From: Aliiroseovarius sp. F20344
Lineage (GTDB): Bacteria; Pseudomonadota; Alphaproteobacteria; Rhodobacterales; Rhodobacteraceae
Direction: 5' to 3'
DNA length: 64,000 nt
Assembly (NCBI RefSeq): GCF_023016155.1
Contig: NZ_JALKBG010000003.1
Coordinates: 620,001-684,000 of the forward strand
Positions 28,119 through 37,720 of the stretch are shown here, piece after piece (the stretch's first letter is position 1; each line of letters opens with the position of its first letter). The notes under the pieces were generated by a model. It worked only from the letters and a program-made list of their open reading frames with translations. It was not told the DNA's origin and did no database searches. The translations under genes were made by a program, and so were the position numbers.

Positions 28119-29272
28119 GCGAAGTAATCCTGAATGATGCGACTGTAGATGGATTTAAGCTGCGGGATCAGGGCGACTTCGACCCGTTCATCCACCGCAT
28201 GCATGGTTTTCCCGACAAGGCCGAATTCGACCACAGGACAATGATGTTGGACGAAGCGGGCATCCGAAGTTCCACCCGATGTCGACGCTTCGGGCTCACG
28301 ACCCGTTTCAGACTGAACGGCATCCGCAATTAACTGCGACAGCTCACCCGGAGGAGTCACGAAGCTTTCGCCGGACACCTTCACGACCATCTCGATATCT
28401 ACGCCAGTGTCCTTGCCGACCCGTTCGGCCTCGGCCTGCAACCACTTAGTCAGGCTGTCGGAGCTATGGGCGTCATTGAAGCGAACATTCACGGTCGCAC
28501 GGCTTTCGGCGGGGATCACGTTGGTTGCTGGGTTGCCGGTGTCGATGGTGGTCACGGCCAATGTCGAGGCATCGAAGTGATCGGTGCCGTTGTCCAGCTC
28601 ATGCGCAGCAAGGTCGGCCATCAGACGCGCCAAGGCTGGCACGGGGTTCAGCGCACGATGTGGATAGGCCGCGTGGCCCTGCACTCCACGCGCGGTGAAA
28701 TAAGCTGTCATCGAACCGCGACGCCCGATCTTCATCATCTCACCCATGTCATTGGGGCAGGTGGGTTCACCGACGATGCAATCGTTCATCTGTTCGCCTT
28801 GTGCGGCCATCCAGTCCAGAATAGCCACAGTGCCATCTGTGGCCGGGCCTTCTTCGTCGCCAGTGATGGTGATGACAAGCGATGCATCCTCGGGCGCATT
28901 GCGGGTGAAATCTACGGCAGCAGCCACCCATGCGGCCACGCCGGATTTCATGTCCGTCGCTCCACGGCCGTATAGATATCCATCGCGAATTTCCGCACCG
29001 AAGGGATCAACGCTCCACGCATCCGCATCCCCGACCGGCACCACATCGGTGTGCCCGTTGAAGCCCAATGTGCGCGCGTTCTTCGATCCCCACCGGGCAA
29101 ACAGGTTCGACACCTCACCCCGGTCAATGCGGGTGCAGGTAAATCCAGCCCCGGTCAGGATGCCCTCAAGTAACGTCAGTGCACCCCCTTCGTCCGGCGT
29201 AACCGAAGCGCAGCGCACAAGTCTTTGGGTCAAATCTACCGGGTCCAGCGGAGCAGGTTGGGTGTTCGTCAT
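28115..29272 (-). CDS. dapE: Succinyl-diaminopimelate desuccinylase
   Basis: DapE removes succinate from N-succinyl-LL-diaminopimelate on the way to lysine and peptidoglycan DAP. The 385-residue M20 metalloprotein shows [13 protein letters not shown], the second metal site [11 protein letters not shown], and GGTSDARFV near the end. Start at ATG 29272 (GGAG 6 bp upstream); an ATG at 29284 with AAGGTGGGA would add four residues. dapD and dapB are also in the window, so the succinylase branch is used. First gene of dapE-rnr-mltB. Confidence 0.95.
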   Translation of the reverse strand: MTNTQPAPLDPVDLTQRLVRCASVTPDEGGALTLLEGILTGAGFTCTRIDRGEVSNLFARWGSKNARTLGFNGHTDVVPVGDADAWSVDPFGAEIRDGYLYGRGATDMKSGVAAWVAAAVDFTRNAPEDASLVITITGDEEGPATDGTVAILDWMAAQGEQMNDCIVGEPTCPNDMGEMMKIGRRGSMTAYFTARGVQGHAAYPHRALNPVPALARLMADLAAHELDNGTDHFDASTLAVTTIDTGNPATNVIPAESRATVNVRFNDAHSSDSLTKWLQAEAERVGKDTGVDIEMVVKVSGESFVTPPGELSQLIADAVQSETGREPEASTSGGTSDARFVQHHCPVVEFGLVGKTMHAVDERVEVALIPQLKSIYSRIIQDYFA

Positions 29273-29435
29273 CGAAATCTCCATTCCCACCTTTCTTAGC
29301 AGGTGCAGCGACCGGTGAAAACGGGCCTTGCCTGCGAAACACCGCGTATCAAGCTTTCGCATCATAGCGCGCTGGACCCGCCGCGCCTGCGCCGCTAACC
29401 TGCAGGCGAATTCAAACCATTGATCGGAGCGCCCT

Positions 29436-30017
29436 ATGCGTAAACTCCTGTTCCTTTTATGCCTTTTGCCACTAACGGCTTGTGTTGATGCTGACATGAA
29501 GCTGAGCATCGAGGACGACACGGCCACTGTGTCATCGGTTATCGTGATGGGCCCCGATGGGTATCAGATGATAGCGGCAAGTGGCCAAGACCTGTGTAAA
29601 GACGGTGTAGGCACGCCGCTTGATGATGGCGGATACAGATGCGAGATCGAACAGACTGGAACGATCGACGAAGTGATTGCCGAACTTGATTCCGCCAAAG
29701 ACAACTCTGACGGCATGGCGCCGGACGAATCCGCACGGATCGAACGTCTGGATAATGGTGATGTTCGCGTGTCTTTCGATCTGGCCGAGATGAAAGCTCA
29801 GATTTCGGAAGGTGGGATTGACCCGGCAATGATCGCGATGATGCAGCAGGCCTTTGTAGGTCGCCGGATCAAGATGGAGATCGAGGGCAACATCATCGAG
29901 ACGAATGGCGAGAAGGCCATGAACGGGCGGAAAGCAGCCATTACGATCCCGCTGGATAAGCTGTTGATGCAGGATCCATCGGTTCCAGACAGCTTTGTCA
30001 CGATTGTAAGGCCCTAA
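29436..30017 (+). CDS. Lipoprotein of unknown function
   Basis: A 193-residue lipoprotein with a short signal peptide and lipobox LTAC (cysteine at residue 16). The mature part alternates strands and helices with two further cysteines (DLCKDG, YRCEIE), and an amphipathic helix precedes a strand pair ([16 protein letters not shown]). It resembles LppM-type lipoprotein domains, but I cannot be sure. GGAGCGCCCT precedes the ATG. It stands divergent from dapE and convergent with the HAD gene. Confidence 0.78.
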   Translation: MRKLLFLLCLLPLTACVDADMKLSIEDDTATVSSVIVMGPDGYQMIAASGQDLCKDGVGTPLDDGGYRCEIEQTGTIDEVIAELDSAKDNSDGMAPDESARIERLDNGDVRVSFDLAEMKAQISEGGIDPAMIAMMQQAFVGRRIKMEIEGNIIETNGEKAMNGRKAAITIPLDKLLMQDPSVPDSFVTIVRP

Positions 30018-30021
30018 CGCT

Positions 30022-30657
30022 TTACCCGATAAGTGATCCAACAGCGCCCGGCAATTCGTCGGGCGTTTGCACATGGGCATCGGCATCAGACAGATCATCC
30101 TGCCCTCCATAGCCCCAGCCCACCGCGATGAACGCCATGTTGTTGGCGCGCGCGGCGTTCATGTCATAGTGCCTATCCCCGATCATCACGCAGTTCGCAG
30201 GGTCGTTTCCGGTAATGGTCAACGCATGGGCTAAAAGCTCGGCCTTGTCGTTTCGGGTGCCATCCAGTTCCGGCCCGAATTCATGCGTCATGTGTTTCGA
30301 CAGTCCGAAATGTTCGGTGATCTTTCGCGCATAAGCATGTGGTTTGGCCGTCGCGATGTGCATCGCGCGTGATTGCACAAGTTGATCTAGAACCTCGGGG
30401 ATGCGGTCATAGACCATGCAGTTATACATTCCACCGCCCGTGGTGTAATGCCGACGATAGGCCGCCAGCGCGGCGTCAGGGTCTGGGGCACCAAGTTTCT
30501 CGAAGCTCCAAAGCAAGGCAGGACCAATCACCCATTCAAGATCGTCCGCCTTTGGTGCGGCGATGCCCAAGTCTTGCAGCGCCTTGATGACACTGCCTGT
30601 AATTCCGGGCTTAGGGTCAGTTAGGGTTCCATCCAGATCCCAAAAGATGGTGCCCAT
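30022..30657 (-). CDS. HAD-family phosphatase, phosphoglycolate phosphatase-like
   Basis: A 211-residue HAD hydrolase: FWDLDGTLTD (nucleophile Asp and acid Asp), a helical cap, the lysine in the KPHAYARKI region and MIGDRHYDMNAA for the magnesium site. It resembles Gph/PgmB-type phosphatases that dephosphorylate small phosphate metabolites. Start ATG at 30657 with AGGA; a TTG two codons upstream is possible. It begins just after the stop of the preceding gene, so the two are coupled. Confidence 0.85.
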   Translation of the reverse strand: MGTIFWDLDGTLTDPKPGITGSVIKALQDLGIAAPKADDLEWVIGPALLWSFEKLGAPDPDAALAAYRRHYTTGGGMYNCMVYDRIPEVLDQLVQSRAMHIATAKPHAYARKITEHFGLSKHMTHEFGPELDGTRNDKAELLAHALTITGNDPANCVMIGDRHYDMNAARANNMAFIAVGWGYGGQDDLSDADAHVQTPDELPGAVGSLIG

Positions 30658-30659
30658 CT

Positions 30660-30998
30660 TCAATCCTCGTCGAAGAACGGTGTCATCTGCGCGACGATCA
30701 CGCTGTTTTCGGCCAATGCGCGGCCCATCAACTTGCGCTCTTCCGGGGGGATGTCATGACCTTCGGCCAAACGATCATCCAGCGATCCGTATCCGCTGAC
30801 ATCCAGCGGCGCCAAATCCGCCTGCTTCAGAATCGCAACGGTCTCGCGCACAGCTTCCGCTTCATCAATGCCTGAGGCATAGCAAACCAACGCAGCGCCG
30901 GTTGCGCCATCGGGCAATCCATCATCGTCTTTACGGCCCACCTCAACCAGGAGTGTATATACCTTGTGAGGTTTCTTTGTTTTGGTGGTCTTGGTCAT
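30660..30998 (-). CDS. Small conserved-looking cytoplasmic protein
   Basis: A 112-residue protein starting at the ATG at 30998 (MTKTTKTKKPHKVYTLLVEV). The body has a strand, then a cysteine-containing strand (TGAALVCYASG), a helix (EAVRETVAILKQADL) and a final helix (RKLMGRALAENSVIVAQ). The arrangement is like a small alpha/beta domain. No family is recognised. It is co-transcribed with the HAD phosphatase, whose start lies at its stop. Confidence 0.65.
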   Translation of the reverse strand: MTKTTKTKKPHKVYTLLVEVGRKDDDGLPDGATGAALVCYASGIDEAEAVRETVAILKQADLAPLDVSGYGSLDDRLAEGHDIPPEERKLMGRALAENSVIVAQMTPFFDED

Positions 30999-31106
30999 GA
31001 AAAATGCGTGGCAGAACGCCACGGAAAGCGCAAGTGACAAACGCAAACAGTTGGCAGTTCGCATCGGTCAGGGTATTGGGGGAATGTAGTTTGGGGAATA
31101 AGCGCG

Positions 31107-32177
31107 ATGATTGCACAAAGGCTGCGCCACTTGGCCGCTGTGTGTCTGGCAACGATTTGTATGACCACGGTGTCATATGCACAGGCATCTGATCTGGATT
31201 TTGTAACGGTTGAACGACCGCCTTTTGCCATGTCTGGCGAGGAAGGCCCGACAGGGTTTGCGATCGACCTAATGACAGCCATCGCCTCCGAGATGGGACA
31301 GACTGTCAGTTTCGAAATCACAGAGAGCTTCCCAGAAATGCTGGGCCAAGTTGAAAGCATTGAGGCGGACGGGGCGATCGCCAACATCTCGATCACCCGA
31401 GATCGCGAAGCGCGTATGGATTTCTCGCAGCCGATCTATCACGGCGGATTGCGGATTATGGTGCCACGCAATCAAGACGGCATCAGCATCTGGTCGACGC
31501 TGCTTAGCCTCGATCTCGCCTTGGCCATTCTAGCCGCATTTGCGCTGCTTCTGGGCGGTGGCATGTTGATGTGGTTCTTCGAGCGCGACAAACAGCCCTA
31601 TTTCGAAGGAAGCGCGCGCCAAGCCATGTTCCCGTCCTTTTGGTGGGCGCTTAATCTGGTTGTGAATGGTGGCTTTGAAGAACGCATGCCGCGTTCGACA
31701 TTCGGACGCCTGTTCGGCACTTTCTTGGTGATCTCAAGCTTGTTTGTCGTGTCGGTCTTCGTGGCCCACATCACCGCATCTATCACGGTCAGCGCGATTT
31801 CTGGGTCGATCCATTCGGTGTCTGATCTGGACGGGAAACGCGTTGGCACCACCGAAGGATCAACCGCCGCCATGTTCTTGGAAGAGCGCAGCATGGTCTA
31901 CGCGGGCTACGATTCGCTCGACGCGCTATTGGGCGACTTCGAGCAAGGAGAGTTGGACGCCGTGATTTTTGACGGTCCCATTTTGGCGTATTACGCGCAG
32001 AATGAAGGTGCGCGATATGGCGAGGTTTTGGGCAGTGTTTTCCGCCCGGAAAGCTACGGTATCGCTTTGCCGACGGGCAGCCCCTTGCGTGAAGAGATCA
32101 ACGTCGCGCTACTACGCCTGATCGAGACTGGCGCTTATTCTGATCTATCTGAAAAATGGTTCGGCGGCCCGCGCTAA
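31107..32177 (+). CDS. Ionotropic glutamate receptor-like ligand-gated channel
   Basis: A 356-residue protein with the layout of bacterial glutamate receptors (GluR0 type). It has a signal peptide (to about residue 25), S1 half of a periplasmic binding domain (about 28-120), TM1 (134-157), a pore loop (174-191), TM2 (200-222) and the S2 half (about 235-350, ending in EKWFGG). The two lobes match amino-acid binding proteins of ABC transporters. In place of the potassium filter TVGYG the pore loop reads VVNGGFEE, so ion choice cannot be predicted. GluR0 homologues open on amino-acid binding. It has no operon partners. Confidence 0.78.
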   Translation: MIAQRLRHLAAVCLATICMTTVSYAQASDLDFVTVERPPFAMSGEEGPTGFAIDLMTAIASEMGQTVSFEITESFPEMLGQVESIEADGAIANISITRDREARMDFSQPIYHGGLRIMVPRNQDGISIWSTLLSLDLALAILAAFALLLGGGMLMWFFERDKQPYFEGSARQAMFPSFWWALNLVVNGGFEERMPRSTFGRLFGTFLVISSLFVVSVFVAHITASITVSAISGSIHSVSDLDGKRVGTTEGSTAAMFLEERSMVYAGYDSLDALLGDFEQGELDAVIFDGPILAYYAQNEGARYGEVLGSVFRPESYGIALPTGSPLREEINVALLRLIETGAYSDLSEKWFGGPR

Positions 32178-32279
32178 GGCCAGAGTAATGAGCCTCTTGT
32201 AGCGTTGAGAGCTCCTGAAATCTGAATTGCATATTTGTTATGAAATAACGTAACGAACAATTGCAAAGTATTTCCCCAG

Positions 32280-32567
32280 ATGAACAATCTGCGATCATCC
32301 TTAAAACCACGCAAGCGGGTGGCAAATCCAATGCGTGAGTATGATGCCCTGCCTGTGTCGCTGCGCCGCTGGCTTCAAGAGGCTGCTCTGCCATGGTCTA
32401 CGCCTTCCGCAAAACGCGCGTGGCGTAATGCGATGAAGTGCTCAGGTGGATGTGAAAAACGCGCCATGCATCACATGGCGCGCCTTGAGACGAAGTCTCT
32501 TCAAAAAGACGCCCCAAATGTTTGGGGCGATCACTATCCCGAGATCAGTCGCGCAGCAGCTCGTTGA
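32280..32567 (+). CDS. DUF6525 family small protein
   Basis: A 95-residue basic protein that matches, from memory, the Rhodobacterales DUF6525 pattern: [19 protein letters not shown], then [13 protein letters not shown], then SAKRAWRNA, then [11 protein letters not shown]. Function is not known. No strong ribosome site precedes the ATG at 32280. Its last 23 bp overlap the end of convergent dapD, and the dapD terminators lie inside it on the other strand. Confidence 0.7.
   Translation: MNNLRSSLKPRKRVANPMREYDALPVSLRRWLQEAALPWSTPSAKRAWRNAMKCSGGCEKRAMHHMARLETKSLQKDAPNVWGDHYPEISRAAAR
32455..32482 (-). terminator. Second terminator hairpin beyond dapD
   Basis: A perfect 9-bp stem CGCGCCATG/CATGGCGCG with a 5-base loop, followed on the minus strand by TTTTT. 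It lies about 65 bp past the dapD stop as a back-up to the hairpin at 32502-32529, inside the DUF6525 gene on the opposite strand. Confidence 0.65.
32502..32529 (-). terminator. Terminator of dapD
   Basis: On the minus strand CGCCCCAA and TTGGGGCG form an 8-bp stem with a 4-base loop, followed by TCTTTTT. It begins 16 bp after the dapD stop. Confidence 0.8.
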
Positions 32568-33372
32568 TACCCGTCTTCGAACGGGTCTTGGCGTCCACGC
32601 GTTTCACGATCACGGCGCAATAGAGGTTGATGTTGTTTTTCGAGGGCATCGAACCGGCAACAACCACCGAATAAGGCGGCACTTCGCCGTACATCACTTC
32701 GCCGGTTTCGCGGTCAACGATCTTGGTCGACTGGCCGATGAAAACGCCCATGCCCAGAACCGAGCCTTCGCGAACGATGCAGCCTTCTACGACTTCTGAA
32801 CGCGCACCGATGAAACAGTTATCCTCGATGATGGTCGGGCCGGCCTGCATGGGTTCCAGCACGCCGCCGATGCCAACACCACCTGACAGGTGTACGTTTT
32901 TACCAATCTGGGCACAGGAACCAACGGTGGCCCAAGTGTCGACCATGGTGCCTTCATCAACGTGAGCACCAAGGTTCACGAAAGACGGCATCAGGACCAC
33001 TCCTGGCGCAATATAGGCCGACTTGCGGACCACGGCGTTTGGCACGGCGCGGAAGCCCGCGGCTTTCCACTGATTGTCGCCCCAGCCTTTGAACTTGCTG
33101 TCGACCTTGTCCCACCAGCCGCCGCCTTGCGGGCCGCCTGTTTGCTCTTCCATATCCTTGATGCGGAAACCCAGCAGTACAGCCTTCTTGGCCCACTGGT
33201 TTACGTGCCAGTCACCATTGTCCTGACGCTCGGCCACGCGCAATTTGCCGCTATCCAGAGCGTTCAGCGTATCCTCGATGGCTTCACGGGTTTCGCCCGT
33301 TGTTGCGGGGGTAATTGTGTCGCGCGCCTCCCAGGCGGCTTCAATGGCAGATTCGAGTTGGGCGTTCGACAT
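32545..33372 (-). CDS. dapD: Tetrahydrodipicolinate N-succinyltransferase
   Basis: DapD transfers succinyl from succinyl-CoA to tetrahydrodipicolinate, opening the succinylase branch of lysine/DAP synthesis. The 275-residue protein has a helical N-terminal domain and a left-handed beta helix of hexapeptide repeats ([31 protein letters not shown]). Start ATG at 33372 with GGAGATA; an open frame continues to 33462 but is not needed. A terminator pair follows. Confidence 0.96.
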   Translation of the reverse strand: MSNAQLESAIEAAWEARDTITPATTGETREAIEDTLNALDSGKLRVAERQDNGDWHVNQWAKKAVLLGFRIKDMEEQTGGPQGGGWWDKVDSKFKGWGDNQWKAAGFRAVPNAVVRKSAYIAPGVVLMPSFVNLGAHVDEGTMVDTWATVGSCAQIGKNVHLSGGVGIGGVLEPMQAGPTIIEDNCFIGARSEVVEGCIVREGSVLGMGVFIGQSTKIVDRETGEVMYGEVPPYSVVVAGSMPSKNNINLYCAVIVKRVDAKTRSKTGINELLRD

Positions 33373-33588
33373 GTCTGTATCTCCGTAGGCGCGTGAATGT
33401 TGCACAAGGCCTATAAGGCCCATACCCCTTTTTCGCAATGAAGATTGGGGGCGGTGCGCCAATCTGCGGCGTCAAGCACACCCCAAGCGACCTTTTCATC
33501 GCGCAACAGTGAGCATGTTGGACTGGTCCTTTAGCGCTAAAGCCGCTACCCCTTGGGGAAGAAACGCAAATGTGACAGGACCAGTTTA

Positions 33589-34431
33589 ATGAAAGACGAC
33601 CGCAACCATCCGCTTCGCGATAGCCATCAAGACCGCGAGGCAGCACACCAAATTCCGGACACCCCCCAAACACGGGCGCCCGCCTATAAGCTGGCTTTTG
33701 ATGATCCCGAATTTCTGTGCCGTGATGAGCTGCGCCCAGTTCGTTTACAGCTGGAACTTTTGAAGCCGGAACTGATGATGCAGGAATACGGTGTTGAAAC
33801 GACCGTTGTCCTATTCGGTGGTGCGCGCATTCCCGAACCTGCTAAGAAAGACGCTGCTCGAACGAAGACTCTGGCTGATTTGTCCAAGTTTTACGACGAA
33901 GCACGCGAGTTCGCCCGCCTTTTGACACTGCGCTCGAAGGTGAACAATCACCGCGAGAACGTGGTGGTCACCGGCGGCGGCCCCGGTGTGATGGAAGCTG
34001 GAAACCGCGGCGCCGAAGACGCGGGTGGCGTGTCCATAGGCCTGAACATCGTGCTGCCACACGAACAGGCGCCCAACGAATATGTAACACCGGACCTGTG
34101 CTTCAACTTTCACTATTTCGCCATCCGTAAGATGCACTTCCTGATGCGGGCGGAAGCCATCGCTATCTTCCCCGGTGGTTTTGGCACCTTGGACGAACTT
34201 TTCGAAAGCCTGACGCTGATCCAGACCGGACGCATGAAGAAGGTTCCGATCCTGCTGTTCGGTAAAGAGTTCTGGACCACGATTGTGAACTGGGAAGCGC
34301 TGTCTGATGCCGGAACCATCAGCGCCGAGGATCTGGACCTGTTCCGGTTCGTGGAAACCGCTCAAGAAGCTGTGGATGCGATGGACAACTGGCCAAACCG
34401 TGATGCACGGGATGCTTTGCCGGGGCGGTGA
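33589..34431 (+). CDS. LOG-family nucleotide phosphoribohydrolase-like protein
   Basis: A 280-residue Rossmann-fold protein of the LOG (lysine-decarboxylase-like, TIGR00730) family. It has the diagnostic GGGPGVMEAGNRGA and PGGFGTLDELFE motifs, which bind the nucleotide. LOG proteins cleave cytokinin ribotides or other nucleoside 5'-monophosphates; the bacterial substrate is often unsettled. It is longer than the shortest LOGs because of an N-terminal extension of about 60 polar residues. Divergent from dapD. Confidence 0.87.
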   Translation: MKDDRNHPLRDSHQDREAAHQIPDTPQTRAPAYKLAFDDPEFLCRDELRPVRLQLELLKPELMMQEYGVETTVVLFGGARIPEPAKKDAARTKTLADLSKFYDEAREFARLLTLRSKVNNHRENVVVTGGGPGVMEAGNRGAEDAGGVSIGLNIVLPHEQAPNEYVTPDLCFNFHYFAIRKMHFLMRAEAIAIFPGGFGTLDELFESLTLIQTGRMKKVPILLFGKEFWTTIVNWEALSDAGTISAEDLDLFRFVETAQEAVDAMDNWPNRDARDALPGR

Positions 34432-34480
34432 TCAACTGGGCCTAATCTAAGAATCTGCAAACGCACGGATGTGGGCAGGG

Positions 34481-35431
34481 CTAGACGCATGCCAGCGCCT
34501 TGTTGTTCTTTTTGTGCCTCTTGAGCATACGGTTTACCCTCTTGTTTGATGGCACAAGAGCCGCCGGGCCCTGATTTGAAATCCTCTCAAGTATTTCGGG
34601 GAATAGGGTATTGATCTCATCAATTGCTTCTGGGGACAGTGATTTCATCGCTTCCGGCCCGGTAAACAGGCTTTCCGCGGGGGCGCCGTTTGCCAGCAGG
34701 ATTTCATGCCTGTCGAGAAGGATGTGGAAGTACTCGATTGGCCGGGGGCGGTCGTCAATATCGATGCCCGAGCACTCGATAAGTTTGACGGCGGGGATCA
34801 AAACCTCATTCGTGCCAAACATGCGTTCAGCGACTTTGGATTTAATCAGGATCCTGTGTTGGCGGCTAACCAGCAGATCCCGCACCGGAAGCTGATTTCC
34901 CAACGCGCCAGCGCGGATGCGCACGGGGCAGAGCTTTGGGGCATGAAGCAATTCAAAAGCGGATACTTCGCGGCGACCGATCCAGCGTACCCTGTGGGCT
35001 TCGCCATTGGCAGTCAGAACTTTGTCGCCTTCGTGGAGGGTTTCGATCAATTGGTGACCCTCGGGCGTTGCGATCCGTGTTCCCTTTACAAAGCAGACAA
35101 CGGCAGAGACATCTGCCTCGAAATGGTTCGACATATTGTGGCGGATGTCGGTGACATCTTCGCCAACAGTGAATGTCGTGGTACCATTGGTGGCATAAAG
35201 GAAACCTGAGGTGCCGCCGCCCTGATACAGAAAGCCGGCATCGCCAATGTCATTGCCGTTTCCAGATACGGCAGCGTCCCATTCATCGTCTGAAATCGTG
35301 CCATCATTGTCGGCATCGTCGACAATGATGACCACATCCGTCGTATTGACAGAGTCGACATACCAGTCGCCACTCGACTTGGACACCGCTGCAACGGTTC
35401 CAGGCGGGAAGGTCAGCGTCAAAAGCGCCAT
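34481..35431 (-). CDS. Hint-domain (hedgehog/intein fold) protein
   Basis: A 316-residue protein. The N-terminal about 105 residues are rich in Gly, Asp and Thr and look like a beta-rich secreted domain. From Cys113 (CFVKGTRIATPEG) a Hint domain runs to about residue 250 (LHEGDKVLTANG, then VSRQHRILI). This cysteine-centred family autoprocesses in hedgehogs and inteins; the roseobacter type is common and of unknown role. The C-terminus is basic (NKRVNRMLKRHKKNNK) and does not end in the His-Asn of a splicing intein. GAGCAGGA precedes the ATG. No signal peptide is seen. Confidence 0.83.
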   Translation of the reverse strand: MALLTLTFPPGTVAAVSKSSGDWYVDSVNTTDVVIIVDDADNDGTISDDEWDAAVSGNGNDIGDAGFLYQGGGTSGFLYATNGTTTFTVGEDVTDIRHNMSNHFEADVSAVVCFVKGTRIATPEGHQLIETLHEGDKVLTANGEAHRVRWIGRREVSAFELLHAPKLCPVRIRAGALGNQLPVRDLLVSRQHRILIKSKVAERMFGTNEVLIPAVKLIECSGIDIDDRPRPIEYFHILLDRHEILLANGAPAESLFTGPEAMKSLSPEAIDEINTLFPEILERISNQGPAALVPSNKRVNRMLKRHKKNNKALACV

Positions 35432-35714
35432 GGGTCCTGCTCTCGCTTTCACTCTCGCTGGGGTTGAGCCTGCCTCTCCCCATTCTTTAAGAAAGCCTTA
35501 GTATCTAGCCAGTTCGCGCGCGTTCTGTCAATTTTCGCTACATTTTCACTAAATGTGATGTGAAGTTGTGACAGGGATGGCGACGAGCAATCCAGCTTTT
35601 CCGCAAGACGCGAAGAGGTGGATCAATCAGTTTGTCTGGTCATGAGAGTAGAAAAGCGCAGGGTTGGTCTGCGCTTCACTGATTGTCAGCGGACTTTTGG
35701 ATACCGGTTCTAAC

Positions 35715-36902
35715 TTAGTTCAACCCAGCCTCAGCCTCGATCTGCTTACGCGATTTGCGCGCGCGTTCGGTGGCTGATTTCAACTGACCGCAAGCCGCCA
35801 TGATGTCCTCGCCGCGGGTTTTGCGGATCGGGCTGGCGTAACCTGCCTGATAGATGATGTTGGCAAAGGCGCGAATGCGGTTGTTTGATGACCGCTTATA
35901 GGGCGCGCCGGGCCATTCGTTGAACGGGATCAGGTTGATCTTGGCGGGGATGTTGTGGCGTTTGATGTGCGCGATCAAACGATGCGCGTCGTCGTCCGAG
36001 TCATTCACGCCGTCAAGCATCACGTATTCAAATGTGATCCGCTCGCTGTTCGACACTTTTGGATAGGCCGCCAGCGAGCCCAACAGCTCTTCAATGTTCC
36101 AGCGCTTGTTGATCGGCACCAGCACGTCACGGACCTCATCCGTTGTGGCGTGGAAACTGATGGCCAACAGGCAGCCTATTTCTTCGGCGGTGCGGGCGAT
36201 TTCGGGCACGACGCCCGAAGTAGACAATGTAATGCGGCGGCGCGATAGCTGAATGCCCTCGGCGTCCATCGCGATCTTCATCGCGTCGCGTACGTTGTCG
36301 AAGTTGTACAAAGGCTCGCCCATGCCCATCAGAACGATGTTGGACAGAAGACGTGTTTCGTCTTTGGGGGCGCCGGGGACAGGCCATTCATCCAGATCAT
36401 CGCGCGCCATCATCACTTGGCCGACGATCTCGCCGGCAGTCAGATTGCGCACCAGTTTCTGAGTGCCTGTGTGGCAGAAGGAACAGGTCAGCGTGCAGCC
36501 CACTTGGCTGCTGATGCACAGCGTGCCGCGGCCTTCTTCGGGGATATACACGACCTCGACCTCGTGGCCGCCTGCGATACGGACAAGGTATTTGCGTGTG
36601 CCATCCTCGGACACTTGGCGGCTGACAACCTCGGGGACTTCGATCACGAAGTGCTCGTCCAGTTGTGCGCGGTAGGCTTTGGCAAGGTTCGTCATGTCGG
36701 CAAAGTCGCGTTTGCCCCACTGATAAATCCACTGCCAGATCTGGCCGGTGCGCATCTTGGCCTGCTTTTCCGGCGTGCCGATTTCGATCAACGCATCACG
36801 CATCTGGTCACGCGTCAGACCCACGAGGTTGCGTTTGCCACCTTCAACGGTCTTGCGGGGGATGGTCATCACATCCTGAGTAATCGGGGCCTTGGTATCC
36901 AT
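35715..36902 (-). CDS. rlmN: 23S rRNA adenine-2503 C2-methyltransferase, dual-specificity RlmN
   Basis: RlmN is a radical SAM enzyme that methylates A2503 of 23S rRNA and A37 of some tRNAs. The 395-residue protein contains the cluster motif CTLTCSFC, the catalytic Cys in ACGQLK near the C-terminus, and GMGEPLYN. An N-terminal helical domain carries [12 protein letters not shown]. It stands alone; a G+C-poor 107 bp gap separates it from the IalB gene. Confidence 0.96.
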   Translation of the reverse strand: MDTKAPITQDVMTIPRKTVEGGKRNLVGLTRDQMRDALIEIGTPEKQAKMRTGQIWQWIYQWGKRDFADMTNLAKAYRAQLDEHFVIEVPEVVSRQVSEDGTRKYLVRIAGGHEVEVVYIPEEGRGTLCISSQVGCTLTCSFCHTGTQKLVRNLTAGEIVGQVMMARDDLDEWPVPGAPKDETRLLSNIVLMGMGEPLYNFDNVRDAMKIAMDAEGIQLSRRRITLSTSGVVPEIARTAEEIGCLLAISFHATTDEVRDVLVPINKRWNIEELLGSLAAYPKVSNSERITFEYVMLDGVNDSDDDAHRLIAHIKRHNIPAKINLIPFNEWPGAPYKRSSNNRIRAFANIIYQAGYASPIRKTRGEDIMAACGQLKSATERARKSRKQIEAEAGLN

Positions 36903-37009
36903 GTCGCGTTCCTTACCGTGCAGGGCGGCAGTCTATAGGGCAACATATATAGCTTGTCACGCCACGGATTTCACCATGGCGTGTTGAAATAGATTTCTGA
37001 CCTAGAGGA

Positions 37010-37537
37010 TCAGTTGGTGCAGCGCTTTCCGGCTTCGTCCACGGCGGCGGTAAAACCAAGCAGGCTGAACGTGTCCTGCGTTTTGGTGCCGCGCGAAGAT
37101 TGTGCCGATGCAACTGCTTTGGCACCGCCCTTCATCGCCTTGATGATCTTTGCATCATCTGCGGGGCTTGCGGCCCATGCCCATTCGCCATCGGTGAACA
37201 GTTGGAAGTTGTTGCTGCCAATGGTCAGATCGACCGTTGAGCCAGGAGCGAACGGATAGCCACCAGTGAACGACACTTCGCCTTTCACATTTTTGCCCGG
37301 GCGATAGCTGACAAACAGCAGAATATCACTGCGTTTTACTGCAACCGCGCGACCGTTTTTGGTATTCACGGTCTCTTTCGGGCTGGAAACGCTCCAGCAC
37401 TCGGTCGGGTTTTTCTCGACGAAAACGCTCCAATCGGTGTTCGCGGCCACCCGGTTCGAGCTTTGTTGCGCCATGACACCTGTCGCTGCCACCGACAAGC
37501 CAAAGGCGCCAATTGCACCCAAGATCAAACGATTCAT
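37010..37537 (-). CDS. Invasion-associated locus B (IalB) family periplasmic protein
   Basis: A 175-residue exported protein with signal peptide (ending near VMAQ) and an IalB domain: TDWSVFVE, PTECWSVSSP, ILLFVSYRPG, GEVSFTGGYPF, and DTFSLLGFTAAVDEAGKRC at the end, with a conserved cysteine pair. In Bartonella, IalB aids erythrocyte invasion. In free-living relatives the role is unknown and probably envelope related. An open frame continues far upstream, but the signal peptide at the ATG at 37537 decides the start. Confidence 0.88.
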   Translation of the reverse strand: MNRLILGAIGAFGLSVAATGVMAQQSSNRVAANTDWSVFVEKNPTECWSVSSPKETVNTKNGRAVAVKRSDILLFVSYRPGKNVKGEVSFTGGYPFAPGSTVDLTIGSNNFQLFTDGEWAWAASPADDAKIIKAMKGGAKAVASAQSSRGTKTQDTFSLLGFTAAVDEAGKRCTN

Positions 37538-37720
37538 GTCTAATACAGCCTCCGCTGCCTCTGCCTCGGACCGTTGCGTTGTCCCTGCCATCTTAAGTGG
37601 CCCTTGACCAGACCGCTCAGGTCGTTTCCATGTCTGCAGGCGCAGTTTAGCGTGAAAAGACAGGGTAATGAAAGCCCCGGCGGCGGATTTTCGCGAGTTT
37701 CCGGGCGGAAGGAGAAAAGA

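Noticed and set aside
35487-35501. CtrA-like site before the Hint gene
   Set aside because: TTAA-N7-TTAG has a mismatch in the second half; too weak to list.
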